A DNA stretch of 17,459 bases, taken from contig OUQQ01000449.1 of NCBI GenBank assembly GCA_900404475.1, positions 9,848 through 27,306 of the forward strand. The letters are read 5' to 3'. Shown here in pieces: positions 1 through 9,600 of the stretch; the stretch's first letter is position 1; each line of letters begins with the position of its first letter. Origin of the DNA: Spongospora subterranea. Lineage: Eukaryota; Endomyxa; Phytomyxea; Plasmodiophorida; Plasmodiophoridae. The notes beneath the pieces are model-generated. The model was not told where the DNA came from. It searched no databases and saw only the letters and a list, made by a program, of their open reading frames with translations. A program made the position numbers and the translations under genes.

Positions 1-945
1 CCCATTTTTTGGTGTCAGGATCAGCAGTCGGGAAACAATGGCTGATCGCTCGCCTGTCCCATCACCAATTTTGACGACCGCGTGGGCGACAGTCCTTGAA
101 TCCCAGACATAAACTTCATTGGGCTGCATGTTCCATCGTGTGTACCAATCATTTTTGGTAGAATTGGATTTCAAAAGTACTTGCAATTTTTGCTCTCCAC
201 CTTTCGCGACGGGTACAATCTCGGTTCGAGCCTCATCGCATTGATTGGCCGGTGTGAATGCCAATGGCCATGATTTAACAGGTTTAGTTGGTATCCAGAT
301 GTTCATGAAATGTTCAATCTTCAACATGTCCATTGCGCAATGTTCAACGTTGCCATTATAGTGATTTAGAGCAGCGGAAATAACGTCCGTATTCTTCGCT
401 AAATTCACCATGAGGTCCACAGACCATTCGCCGTATTCTTTTAACTCCAATAGGTCCTTAATACCAGCATCGCGGAGGAAATCGATGTGCGCTCGTCCAT
501 TCTCGTGATTTTCAATGGTGAGCAGGTCTGTTCCAATAGGAATAAATATCCAATTGCGTTGATCAGAGCTTCTGCTCTCATATATGGCTTTTTCGAGGAT
601 CATCTCAGCAAATTTATCACTGAATTTAGACACGTGGACCACCTCAGGAAGCCAACCTCTGCTTTCTTGCATGACCAAAAACGATGTTAACGAGGGAATT
701 TTGTTTTCCAGGTGCTGGGGCATTCGCAAAACACTGAATTTTTCGGGCGACTTCAAAATTCGCACAATATTCATGATTGACACGTCTTCGGATGGCGCTT
801 TCATTGGGAACAAAATGATATTGTCATAAACATCGTTATTCCATATATCAGCAGCCTCAGTTAATCTGATAACTGCACCCATTTCCGGCTCTTCCTGACA
901 CCTGACCACAAGCCATATGCAGGGAACCAAAACAAACAACACCAT
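1..945 (-). CDS. CmcJ/AsaB-like 2-oxoglutarate Fe(II) oxygenase, secreted form, 3' end missing
   Basis: One open frame of 315 codons runs from the ATG at 945 to the left edge with no stop and no intron needed. The first residues, MVLFVLVPCIWLVV, form a hydrophobic stretch that looks like a signal peptide or membrane anchor. The body fits the CmcJ/AsaB/NvfI group of non-haem iron oxygenases: an iron-binding H153-x-D155 within RAHIDFLRDAGIKDLL (family pattern VHxDYxxxSGxxxxRDLL), a 'MNIWIP' strand matching the family's 'NVWRP', a WY...M.P.E block, a distal H288 after DSR, and R300 in a final strand that suits the 2-oxoglutarate carboxylate site. An in-frame ATG at 1059 is possible, but it would lie only 14 bp from the opposite gene's start and would bury the signal peptide. 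Family members hydroxylate or desaturate small molecules in fungi and bacteria; the substrate here is unknown. It is intronless among intron-dense neighbours, which could mean recent transfer or retroposition. Confidence 0.68.
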   Translation of the reverse strand, partial: MVLFVLVPCIWLVVRCQEEPEMGAVIRLTEAADIWNNDVYDNIILFPMKAPSEDVSIMNIVRILKSPEKFSVLRMPQHLENKIPSLTSFLVMQESRGWLPEVVHVSKFSDKFAEMILEKAIYESRSSDQRNWIFIPIGTDLLTIENHENGRAHIDFLRDAGIKDLLELKEYGEWSVDLMVNLAKNTDVISAALNHYNGNVEHCAMDMLKIEHFMNIWIPTKPVKSWPLAFTPANQCDEARTEIVPVAKGGEQKLQVLLKSNSTKNDWYTRWNMQPNEVYVWDSRTVAHAVVKIGDGTGERSAIVSRLLILTPKNG

Positions 946-1072
946 AGGTTGTAATGAGACACCGCTCGTTGAAATTGAGTGGATTGTGGAGCCGTGGAAA
1001 CCCTCGCTGGAAGTTCCAGCCAGTGTTCCAGACCATCGGGTCGGACATAATCTGATCATCCGGGAGGATTGA
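946..1072. promoter_or_regulatory. Short head-to-head intergenic region, likely shared promoter
   Basis: Only 127 bp separate the oxygenase start (945, minus) from the start of the small plus-strand gene (1073), so both promoters must lie here or overlap the genes. It contains an imperfect hairpin at 1006-1020 (gctggaa-g-ttccagc). I see no clear TATA box. Confidence 0.4.
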
Positions 1073-1649
1073 ATGGTGATCACTTTTGATCACTTGGCAC
1101 TTTTTGACAACTTATTGCGGAGGAAGGGAAGCGGTTGAGTAAACCGGTAGATATCATAGTGTAGACAAGGAGAGTCTGTAGAAAAACGGAGACGCATTCG
1201 GAGACAAATTCCTCTCGAGTTGTCTTCAGGGTTGAAAATTGAAATAAACTTACCCGATACATTCGTTTCCAAATTATACGATTGGCTGGAAGCTCCAGCC
1301 AATCAAAAGGACCGCAAACGAAGGTACTGGATGGCCCAACTACAAAAGCAGGCTGAGGTCTCGTTCGTTAACGGTATTAACCAGAAAAATCACCCCACCA
1401 ACTAGGAACGGGTTGTGCTCCGATCTGACCTGGCCTATGATAGCTTCGCGTATCTGCTGAGCAGGCCCTCGGTGAGCTTTACTTAACCCAGTTGAGTTTT
1501 AATGGCGCCGATGCCCAGAGATTTTGCAGACATCAGAGAGTGATATCGTCTTCGCCAACAGGGCCAAGCAAAAAATTAGGCGCATTTGTCTGGGTTGTTT
1601 TGATTACATTTTCGTGGGAACATGTTTTGAGCAATTGCTATTACTATAA
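1073..1649 (+). CDS. Unknown 127-aa protein, four exons
   Basis: Not recognised. Proposed exons are 1073-1133, 1230-1357, 1406-1471 and 1521-1649, with GT-AG introns of 96, 48 and 49 nt. Phases agree at every junction and the total (384 nt) is 127 codons plus TAA. The start is an ATG followed by FDHLALFDNLLRRKGS. The protein is mainly helical and basic (KDRKRRYWMAQLQKQAE in exon 2; ANRAKQKIRRICLGCFDYIF in exon 4), without a signal peptide or clear membrane segment. Evidence that it is real: four independent open segments join in phase across introns of the size used by the neighbouring genes. The first intron (96 nt) is the weakest; an extra small exon there is possible. It converges on the carrier gene, with about 200 bp between the two stop codons. 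Confidence 0.5.
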
Positions 1650-1812
1650 GTAATTTCACCAAAGGGCGAAACATCGACAGACGACATGTCAACACGGATG
1701 CAGCATCAATTTCTTCGAGCGTCAATCGGTCCAATGCTCATCGTCAGTATTCGGGTTCGCCTGAAACTTCAACGAACGAACAGTTGATCGGGTTTGCTGC
1801 TGACAAAAAATA

Positions 1813-1818
1813 TTTATT
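1813..1818 (-). terminator. Poly(A) signal of the carrier gene
   Basis: AATAAA on the minus strand, about 35 nt past the carrier stop codon at 1853-1855, in a very AT-rich 3' stretch. Confidence 0.5.
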
Positions 1819-1852
1819 AAAAACATTCGATAAAATAAAATAAAATATATAA

Positions 1853-3443
1853 TTAAGGGAGATGCTTCAGAGCGTATTCGTATACCAGAAATACAATCGC
1901 ATTTGCGGGCGCTGAATGGGACAAATATCAGTTGCACGTTGAACACCAAGATTGAGGAACCTACCTGCACGAACCAAGGTTATCGGTAGACCTTTGAACA
2001 GAGCTGAGAAACCCTCTTGCCGGACAATTGTTCGCAAGATCCGATGAAATGAACCTGAACATGGCGGTCAACAGAAACCCCGGCGGTTTTCAAGCATCAC
2101 CACCACCTGCATGGCCAGTTTGTTGCCGGCTCTTAACGACATCAGCTGGATACCCAGCCAGCCAGTATGCAGCACCGCCAAGGGATCCTAGGTTGAGACA
2201 CGTTCAACGCCTTCGAATATGAAAACAGAGATCATTGAAATCGAAGGTTATAATCGTAGCACTCCATGATGTGATGTTGTAAAGAGCACTCTTGATAGCA
2301 TTGGGTGAGAAAAACACTAACCAGAGATCATAATAGGGAGAGACCCTCTAGGCTTCTCTTGAGGGCACATGGCCCGGACCGCCAATTCATATATCACGAA
2401 ATACATGGCCGAACCAGGGATCTGAAGCAGATCATACTCAATCTAGACCTTCAATTGACTAATGAATATCCGACCTCCCTGATCAGCGTTGAGAATTGCC
2501 CACGAAATACGCCGGTGATACCTTCGTTCTTCAATGTGTGAACAAGGCAATGTAGTGTCCCACGATATTTCACATCGGTCAGACCAGATTGCATACGACA
2601 CTTCACAAGCTAATGAGCGCAATAAGAACAATAATGCAGATGAAGCCTGAAGGCGGCCGACTTCTAAAGGAGTCTGAACAAAACTGATGATGCCACCGCA
2701 AGCCGCTCCAGAAATAAACACGGTTGACATTGGCGCGTATCTGAATAACGGAATCCGCTTAAGCGATAAGTTCCGCTTCAGCGAGAAACACACTTGATAT
2801 TACCTAGGTTCAGGAAACCCCAATAATGAGCTCGTGTAGCTATACGCGCCAACTGCAAGTTAGAGTAAAAATTAGGTGAAGAAAATAGAAAGCTGTGCAC
2901 AAAACAACTATAGTGTTGATGTGCAATCCGCTCTAAAGCACCAAATAAAAGGGCTTTTTGAAACGACATGAGCAATGCCCCGAAATTATGGTTGGTTCAA
3001 AACAAACTCGGAAGTGCCTTACATCCGACAGCATTTTCAAACATTGCTCCAACAAGCGGAGCTGAGATACCCTATGATGCAAATCGTTACGAATCCCTTT
3101 TGACAACGATTGCCATTGCAAACCTGGTAAAAACCAAGGAAACCACGCTGTCGGTAAGTCTCTTTGATGCAAGAGAAAGAGCTGGTAAATCTGCCAGATT
3201 CGGTCTGCATTCTGACCTGTGTGGTCATGTTCAGTCGAGGGTGAACCTAGACGGACGGGCGGACGAACCTTTATTGTATCAGCCGGGTATTCAATATATT
3301 TCGCAATCATACCCGACGCCTGAATGAATAAGCGAGTTGATGGTGGTGATGTAAAAAATATACACACATACAGATCCGGCGACAAAGTGTCGGGACGAGT
3401 CGTTGAAATACAAAGGCAGCGGAGCGATGCCGTCTTCTGCCAT
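1853..3443 (-). CDS. Mitochondrial carrier (SLC25 family), ornithine/amino-acid carrier-like, 12 exons
   Basis: Inner-membrane solute exchanger, complete at 300 aa, the normal family length. Exons (minus): 3443-3372, 3319-3269, 3216-3124, 3071-3023, 2953-2909, 2852-2804, 2740-2662, 2609-2475, 2421-2322, 2187-2107, 2054-1965, 1911-1853; coding total 903 nt. All three family repeats are present: YPADTIKVRMQ (residues 35-45), TPLELVKCRMQ (143-153) and YPADVVKSRQQ (237-247), each followed by its second half (QRGFLGFYQG, NEGITGVFRG, QEGFSALFKG). Each P-x-[DE]-x-x-[KR] matrix-gate motif is intact and six helices can be placed. The SGMIAKYIEYP start of repeat 1 resembles fungal ornithine/arginine carriers (ORT1/ARG13 type); this substrate assignment is from memory. 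Eleven introns interrupt it, eight of them 52-56 nt, one 134 nt. No frameshift or stop remains after splicing, so it looks functional. Confidence 0.93.
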
Positions 3444-3599
3444 GTTGCGAGCAGCCGCTAATAAACAATGGGCAAAGTGAATACCGAAACGAGAATGGGT
3501 GAAGAGAAAAAAAAAACAATGTTTATTCGCAATGTGAAGGAAGAACAAATAGAAGCTGCTATTTAGGGCGACACAAGACTGCGAAAAACCAGAGTTTAG
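3444..3599. promoter_or_regulatory. Head-to-head intergenic region upstream of the carrier
   Basis: 156 bp between the carrier ATG (3443, minus) and the ATG of the small plus-strand gene (3600). It includes a run of ten A at about 3508-3517. It must hold the carrier's promoter; the shared use depends on whether the plus-strand gene is real. Confidence 0.35.
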
Positions 3600-3900
3600 A
3601 TGAAAACGAACGCATGTTTGTTATGGAATGCGAATGATAAATACATGAAAAGCGATCAGAGAAACCTGGGGAAAATTAACGCACAAGACGATTGGAATTC
3701 GGTGAGCAGGGAAGCCGAGAAGTGGCACGCAGAAAACAGCATCAGTGATCTACTAATGCTGCGTTCACGACACGAGCGACAAACTTCGAATAAAACGTAG
3801 CAAAGGCGAGAATCATAATGAAATATTGCAAAAACAAAACAAGGAACGAGTGCAAACCCTAAAACACGGAAAAACTGAAGGAAACGGCTTGGAGAAATGA
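3600..3900 (+). CDS. Possible 81-aa basic, coiled-coil-like protein, two exons
   Basis: Not recognised. Exons 3600-3721 and 3777-3900 join in phase across a 55-nt GT-AG intron containing a good branch-point-like ctactaat, giving 81 codons plus TGA. The protein is polar, with a helical charged second half (NEILQKQNKERVQTLKHGK) that could form a coiled coil. The same frame stays open for about 43 codons after the TGA, up to a possible donor near 4015, so either the stop is real and the rest chance, or this is a broken or longer gene. Support is only the splice phase, intron size and composition. Confidence 0.3.
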
Positions 3901-4083
3901 CTCAATGGGATGGACGAGGGTAAAATTTACCTGGACCCACTTTCACCCCAGCAAGATCTTCTGCCGACGATCAACCGCAAACAATACGCCGACCGGATTG
4001 TTGACAATTTCCAGGTGACCAGGAAATGTTCAGCGAATGCGTGTCGGCCGAAGTTGGGCTGCGCTCGCCCACCTGCCTGGGTG
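3901..4083. other. Stretch after the 81-aa gene, no firm gene
   Basis: An open plus-strand segment continues here in the same frame as the preceding gene (KIYLDPLSPQQDLLPT and following residues) up to a GT at about 4015. I cannot place it in a gene. Confidence 0.3.
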
Positions 4084-4222
4084 TGTACATACAGAGTGCA
4101 CACAGAGACAGGCGATGCGGAGTGTACACAAAGAGACAGGCGATGAGAGATGTGTACACAAAGAGACACGCGATGGGGTGTACTTACAGTGACAGGCGAT
4201 TGGATGTACATACAGTGTGGGA
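4084..4222. repeat. 26-bp minisatellite, about five to six degenerate copies
   Basis: Units based on tgtacacaaagagacaggcg followed by atg begin at 4097, 4123, 4153, 4179 and 4205, i.e. spaced 26, 30, 26 and 26 bp, with a truncated unit at 4084. Copies differ by point changes (cacaaag/cttacag/catacag) and one 4-bp insertion. It lies between two converging genes and overlaps only weak open frames. Confidence 0.8.
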
Positions 4223-4495
4223 ACCGGTGGCCTCGACTCGTCGGACGGACATTTCTATAAGGTCCGTGGCACAGGTTTGATGGATTTCGATGGACAGACT
4301 CAAGATCTCAAGATTTGAGGCTGGAGCTCGTTAGCTCTCTCTTATCAAATGGAACAATTCGACAAAATTTCTTGTTTTGCCAACGGGCCAAAATCCATGA
4401 TGGAATAGCGATTTGAAAAACAGCCCTTTGTCAAATATCGGCACTATTGTAAAAAGTGTAGTTGCAATGAGCCAAAAATCGACCTCTGAACAGCT
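4223..4495. other. Intergenic, nothing recognised
   Basis: About 270 bp between the minisatellite and the stop codon of the 159-aa gene. No protein family, RNA gene or clear repeat seen on either strand. Confidence 0.4.
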
Positions 4496-5436
4496 TTATT
4501 TACAACGACATAACATGAAGAAGTTTGCACTGCAATAAAGTCGCTGATTGTTGATCGTGGGGGCATTTCGTGATGTGATTGCAAGCGAATTTGTCAGAAC
4601 AATGACTCCGGGATGTTCAAGAACTAGCGTTGAAATTGCTGTAGGCGCTAATCGTGCAACACGACGTTCATGATGATTCTGGAGAGTTTTCTGATGATCT
4701 CATTTTTCCGGTACCTTGTTCTTTGGCTAGTTCCATCGTATCGTCGGCGACGTTTAGGAGCGCCTAATGAAAACGCATGTATCGACACAGGTTGATTTTG
4801 ATCGGATTCGCTGACCGACCAGTACTAAGACGAGCCGACGTGTTCTTCGCAAGGCGATTCGTTGTCTGCTTGGTCATTGTCATCAGATAGGTCCTTAACA
4901 GACAGTTGAACGGGGACTCCCGCATCAGACCGCAATCGTCGAAATGGTTGATGAGATAGCACGCTTCATGGCCGCCATATCTCTCGCGTTCTTAGCGGCA
5001 ACGGCGAGCTTGCTCAGTCGTGGCATAATTACAACCGATTGTGTGTATAAGGCGCGGGTTCAGATATCATAAACCTCCGACACAATATCCACAAACCCAG
5101 GTTCCATAATTGCAATAATTGCAATTGCACCTTTCAAGAAAATTCCGGTCGAATGATCCTTTTACGGGCGCAATCTGAGCAATATTGACTGAGCTGAAAA
5201 TGGCTTTATCGAATTTAGTTCGTACCGAAAAAAATGTTGGCAAAATCGGAAAATATTACCGTCAGGATTTTTCAAGGCGCGTCTTTTTTGTTGACATTGT
5301 TGTGGTCGACTAAACGTCTGTGAGAGGCTGTAGGGACTTGCCGAACTTGAATTGTCGACCTGGAAGGAGATTACATTTCCACAGTAAGAAAGAGATTTGG
5401 TCAAAGATTAGAAATGGGTACAGAACTGGCGGCCAT
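4496..5436 (-). CDS. Unknown 159-aa protein, seven exons
   Basis: Not recognised. Proposed exons (minus): 5436-5422, 5359-5260, 5193-5166, 5012-4931, 4893-4840, 4763-4715, 4647-4496; introns 62, 66, 153, 37, 76 and 67 nt, all GT-AG; coding total 480 nt. Start context is gcaATGGCC. The product is Ser/Gln-rich at its N-terminus, then basic and Ala-rich (KLAVAAKNARDMAAMKRA), then acidic (DLSDDNDQADNESPCEEH), then helical (NVADDTMELAKEQ) with a Cys-rich tail ending CRCK. No signal peptide. The TAA stop overlaps an AATAAA (4495-4500). The weak points are the 37-nt fourth intron and the 153-nt third intron. A different reading through 4714-4860 gives a basic KRRRR segment but needs a stop codon to be ignored, so the spliced model is preferred. 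Confidence 0.45.
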
Positions 5437-5839
5437 TGCACCGCCAAAAATCAGGAACAAATGGGGCAACACAGTTGATTGGAACAGCGGAACCCAACAA
5501 AATGGAGATGATCGCCTTCACGCCAGAGCGGGCCAGTATTTCGTCAATCAACTACACATTATTGACTGGGCATCATCCACGTAAATAACGAGGATGAAAA
5601 CTGAAAACAAAACAAACTATTTTAGCGTGTTTGTCAAAGTTCGTTCTCGTGTGCCAACAAAAGGGTGAACGCATTCGCTCGAACAGACAGAAAATCTGTC
5701 GACTACAGAAATCAATTGGAGAGTGTGCAGTCGATAGAGATTTTTTATCTATTCGTCTTTGATAACAACAAGGTCAGGCGATCCCATGAATGGAATAGAA
5801 TCCAGCTGCAGAATACTTGGGATTTTCATGACCCATTTC
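5437..5839. other. Intergenic, possible degraded transposon flank
   Basis: No gene supported. The plus-strand stretch 5665-5847 is open, but it has no ATG start and no recognisable motif; it may be the decayed upstream part of the copia fragment that follows. Confidence 0.35.
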
Positions 5840-6299
5840 CTTATTGAGAACACCTGGAAGATATCCCAGAGAGACTCTACCACAGCCTATTTGAACGCGC
5901 CACTATTGATTCCCATTTAAGTCCAACAGATGAAATGCTTTATCAAGCCTGGGGACGCGAACAAGCTGTGCATGTTTGACAAAGCCCTTTACGGCCTAGG
6001 CAGACATCATTATTCGATCTGATTCGCAACAATGGGTTTACTCAATCCATGAATGAGTTGGGTATATGGTATCACAGGAAGGACAAGGGGATAACGATAG
6101 TCTGTACAAACGTCGATGATCTGTTATCAACAGGAAACGGCAAGGCCGAGATTGACAACATTTCAACCATTATGGGCCAGACTTTAATATTAAAAACTTA
6201 CAAAGAGTTCTCGGATTTCGATAGACAAAGGGATCGTTCTCATACAAATTACACCCGCTATAGCATATCCACATTCGGGCAGGATAAATCCCACTTCTG
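5840..6299 (+). pseudogene. Ty1/copia reverse-transcriptase fragment, broken
   Basis: Remnant of a copia-type polyprotein. Visible blocks in order: WKISQ...TTAYLNAPL (family motif 'Q.DV.TAYLNAPL', catalytic Asp region, here with Ser for the motif Val and the Asp kept just before it), then KPGDANKLCMFDKALYGL (family 'KPG....VCKL.KALYGLRQ'), a stretch matching 'LGF..S..D...Y...', and CTNVDDLLSTGN, the active-site box, with NVDD where YVDD is usual. An in-frame TAA at about 5918 and a frameshift near 6000 interrupt it. No LTR, integrase or gag is visible around it. Old, non-functional insertion. Confidence 0.75.
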
Positions 6300-6646
6300 A
6301 GCAATAGTCCGATCTAATGAGTCAATGGTCGTGACCGGTGCCAGCAAAACAGAACGGTGACCGATCTTGACACGTTCATTCAGCCATGAACATCAGGTTT
6401 AACACCTGTTAGATTGCAATACGAAGCATCTCGAACAATAAAACCGCATCACAATTCCATGTTTGAACGTTATTTGTTGGCAGAACTTGATATTCGTGGG
6501 TTACATTTGGCGGAATTTGACCTGGCGAAAAAAACGGCTACTGGAAACCGTATAAACGGGAGCAGAAAAAGCTCAAGTTCAGAAAATTTAATGGTCCGAA
6601 ACTCTGAACTAAAGGTTTGGCGAAGCTCTGTAAATACATATATATA
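6300..6646. other. Unassigned stretch between copia fragment and Mcm10 3' end
   Basis: Open plus-strand frame from about 6414 lacks an ATG and a motif, and overlaps the expected 3' untranslated region of the Mcm10 gene. Nothing else recognised. Confidence 0.3.
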
Positions 6647-9600
6647 TCAGGATTTATCATATATTCTACGTTTTTCGTTGGTTATTTTGAGTTTTGGAGT
6701 CAGTTCCGCCAGTTCCGCACCCTGTCGACGCACGTCAGCACAAGAACCATTGAAGAATGATGCACCAAGGCCAATTGAATTACCTTATACATGGACACCC
6801 GCTCCCACTCGCTTCCAGCACATCTGACACAGCTGACGGCAGGTTCCTTCCGACCCAGCGCTCTGAAAACAGGTTTAACTCCATCGTAAAACAACAGGAT
6901 CGCCGTTTACGTAGTGTGAAGTCGACACTTTTTGCATCGGTGCCATGTTTTCTTGACTGTTGCCCGGGTGGTCATGTGACCCATTGACCGGCAAGTATCC
7001 GGTTGGCGCTCCAAGGTGTAGTTGCATTCATGGCAGATGTGGCAGGTGGTGTTCTGACTCATCACCGACTGCATCTTGGCCGCCAACGTCTCCCGGGTCT
7101 CCAAATGGTCCAAAACCTTCTCAGCTTGGTCACGGTCGGCCTGATTAGAACAAATAAAAACAAGGACCAGGTCCAATTTTCCACATATTCCTCATTGCTG
7201 AGTGGGTTTTTGAATTCCGATTTCAAAAAACCTATAAATAAAGACAGCTGATGATAAAGCTGCTCTACCTGTTCGACTAGATGCATATTGGTGGGTTTGT
7301 GATTGGCAACAGTTTTGGCGCGCTCGCTACCGAGTACCACCATGTTATTGGCATCGAATAGACTGTAACGGCCAACGTTTTGAGAACAACCGGGCACTGC
7401 TTGGGAAGACAGTCGCACCACACGGCGCATATTCGCTTCCAAACATGGCGTTCTTCCAACGCTGCTGACAGCGGAAAGATCGCGAAGCAATTTCGCTAGA
7501 CCGAGAATCAGATGTTATGGCTTCCATCACATGTAGAATCGGTTACGTTGCTTTGTTGAGTTCGGATCGGGCGGCGTAATTCTAGAACCAGCCAAACGTT
7601 GAACCGCTGCACAAAAGAATCGTCAGACACACATCTGGAAATTTCGTGAAACCAAATCCAATCTGGAGCATAAAACCAAGGCATGATGATCAGCGCCATA
7701 TTCCAAAAACTAGTCACGGCATACAGTTGTCGCAATCAAACTTCCGAGGGTAACTCTACTGGAAAGTCCAAAATTGCTGAAATTTCTTAGTAAATACTAC
7801 CTTTCAACACACTAACGTGGGCAGGCGCTTCATCAAGATCGATTAAATCGCTGCCGGCCGCGCTTGGATTGCTCTTCCCTACGCCGAAAACAAGCAAAAT
7901 TAGATGATTGCTGCGGAGCTGAACTCGAAAGCCACAAAACTGATCAACGTAATTCATTGTTGTTGGTGAGTCTAAAAGTATAACTGTGTTTGCTTCTGGA
8001 CGACTTGGAACAAAATATGAGGCTCAAACCTAGAACCGGAAGATAGATGGGAGTTTCTTTTAGATAGGTTGGCCGTCCATTAACATTCATAGTTACGGAA
8101 GGACGGAACGCTTGCGTTCTACCTATTTTGAAAAAATCATACACTAATTAGCCTGTCAAAGATCGTGACACGTTTTGAAGATCTTGCACAAATACTGCCC
8201 CGGTTTTATGAACAATTCAATCAAGATTGATAAAAAAACTAAACAGACAGACCGAAAATCAGAGGTTGAGATAACTAGTAGACAAAATTAAACGTTGTGC
8301 AAATTGAGATGGATACGTAGGCAGGAGATTGCATTGCCGCGTGCGGTCGCGTCAGAAACAACATTTGTTGGCCCGGAGCGGAGCTTTTTAGTGGGGCGCA
8401 GGGTGGCGCTACCACTGGCGATCGAAGGCCGCACCGCACCTGAAGCAAACGTGTCAGGCAAAATGTTCAAAGTATGTTGCCCGCCATCACACAAAAATCA
8501 GACCTGTCTCGGAGCCGATCATCTTGTTGCGAGCTGCGCCGTGCTGCAGATCCATACGTCCTGACGACGCAGCACGATCTGAACAGCGTAATGTTTAGCA
8601 GATTTCGCCAGAGAACCCAACACATGCAGGTTTACATGCGCTTCCCACATGGAAGCTGCAATATTGTCCTTTCCTCCTGTCCAGGGCGATTGTGCACGAT
8701 TTACCGTCTTTACGCTTCCCCCTTCCCAAGCAAAACAATCAACGATGGCAAATCCCAAACAAAACAACGATGTAGTTGTAAAGCGACATAACTAATCAGA
8801 AATGTAGAAGAAATAACAAAGTGATCAAGTAAACATCAAAGGGAAAAAGCGGCAAACCTGCATGTACAATAATCCATGGACTTTCCAATGATCATGATTT
8901 GATCACTGCTATTGACAGTCAACGCAGGGCGGGCCGGCGTTTGCTGCGGGCGGCCGTTGTCATTTGCACGTGGGACCATGACATTTGGATTGGCAATGCA
9001 GATCAGGAATCCGAGGCGAGCGATGGCATGACTTCTGCGATTGCCAACATCAGCATTTATCCTGCATTTGAATTTTCTGCATTACGATTGGTACGCTTCA
9101 TCAAAAAGCATCACACGAACATCATTTTCTTGCAAATCTAACAGGTCAGAAATCACAATCAATTACATCGCAATAAAAGTGGCCAGTGCAACAATGCGGC
9201 TGGTGCATCGCAACGCGAAACTTTTCAGATAAGTTTCAAGGAAACATGTAAGAGGACAAAGATGAGTTCAAGAAAAACGAAAGCAACCAGCGTTCGCTTG
9301 AACCCATGCACACAAAAGAACGATATGTAGGAGTGTTTGAGGAAACCTGACAGCCTCCAGGTTATAAAGGGTTTGCCGCCAGCCTATACATGGTGCTTAA
9401 TAAATCTGATATGGAATTGAGCACAATTGCGCTCATTTAGTACAGTTGTTTTATATTCCTCGGCAACAACAACACCGAAAACAGCCCATGAACCGGCTTC
9501 AGGATTGGGCGGCGTCATACGACATAGAGAACTAATCTTATGCACTTTGAACCCCCTACACATTGACAATTAAAAACATGGCAACGTTCAGTGTAAAAAT

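Noticed and set aside
3037..3385. Carrier-like fragments in two frames as evidence of a frameshifted pseudogene
   Set aside because: The frame changes coincide with GT-AG introns (for example 3268-3217), and the spliced protein is complete.
4647..4860. Minus-strand reading with YWSVSESD and a KRRRRYDGTSQRT basic segment, resembling transposon-associated proteins
   Set aside because: It requires reading through an in-frame TAG; a GT-AG intron (4839-4764) removes it and links flanking exons in phase.
8295..8494. Minus-strand frame ending with a stop at 8295 as the end of a separate gene
   Set aside because: It begins inside Mcm10 exon 10 and reads into the next intron; a donor at 8316 ends the exon, and Mcm10 C-terminal exons follow downstream.
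9062..9085. Apparent 24-nt intron (gtaatg...gcag) in MCM10, suggesting ultrashort introns
   Set aside because: Extending to the next AG gives a normal 51-nt intron (9085-9035) that keeps the frame and fits the Mcm10 OB-fold better. A similar 24-nt candidate at 7800-7777 lies in the unresolved part and also has longer alternatives.
8899..9141. 80-codon plus-strand frame (and other plus-strand frames at 8295-8791)
   Set aside because: They are antisense shadows of the Mcm10 exons and introns, which carry conserved family motifs.
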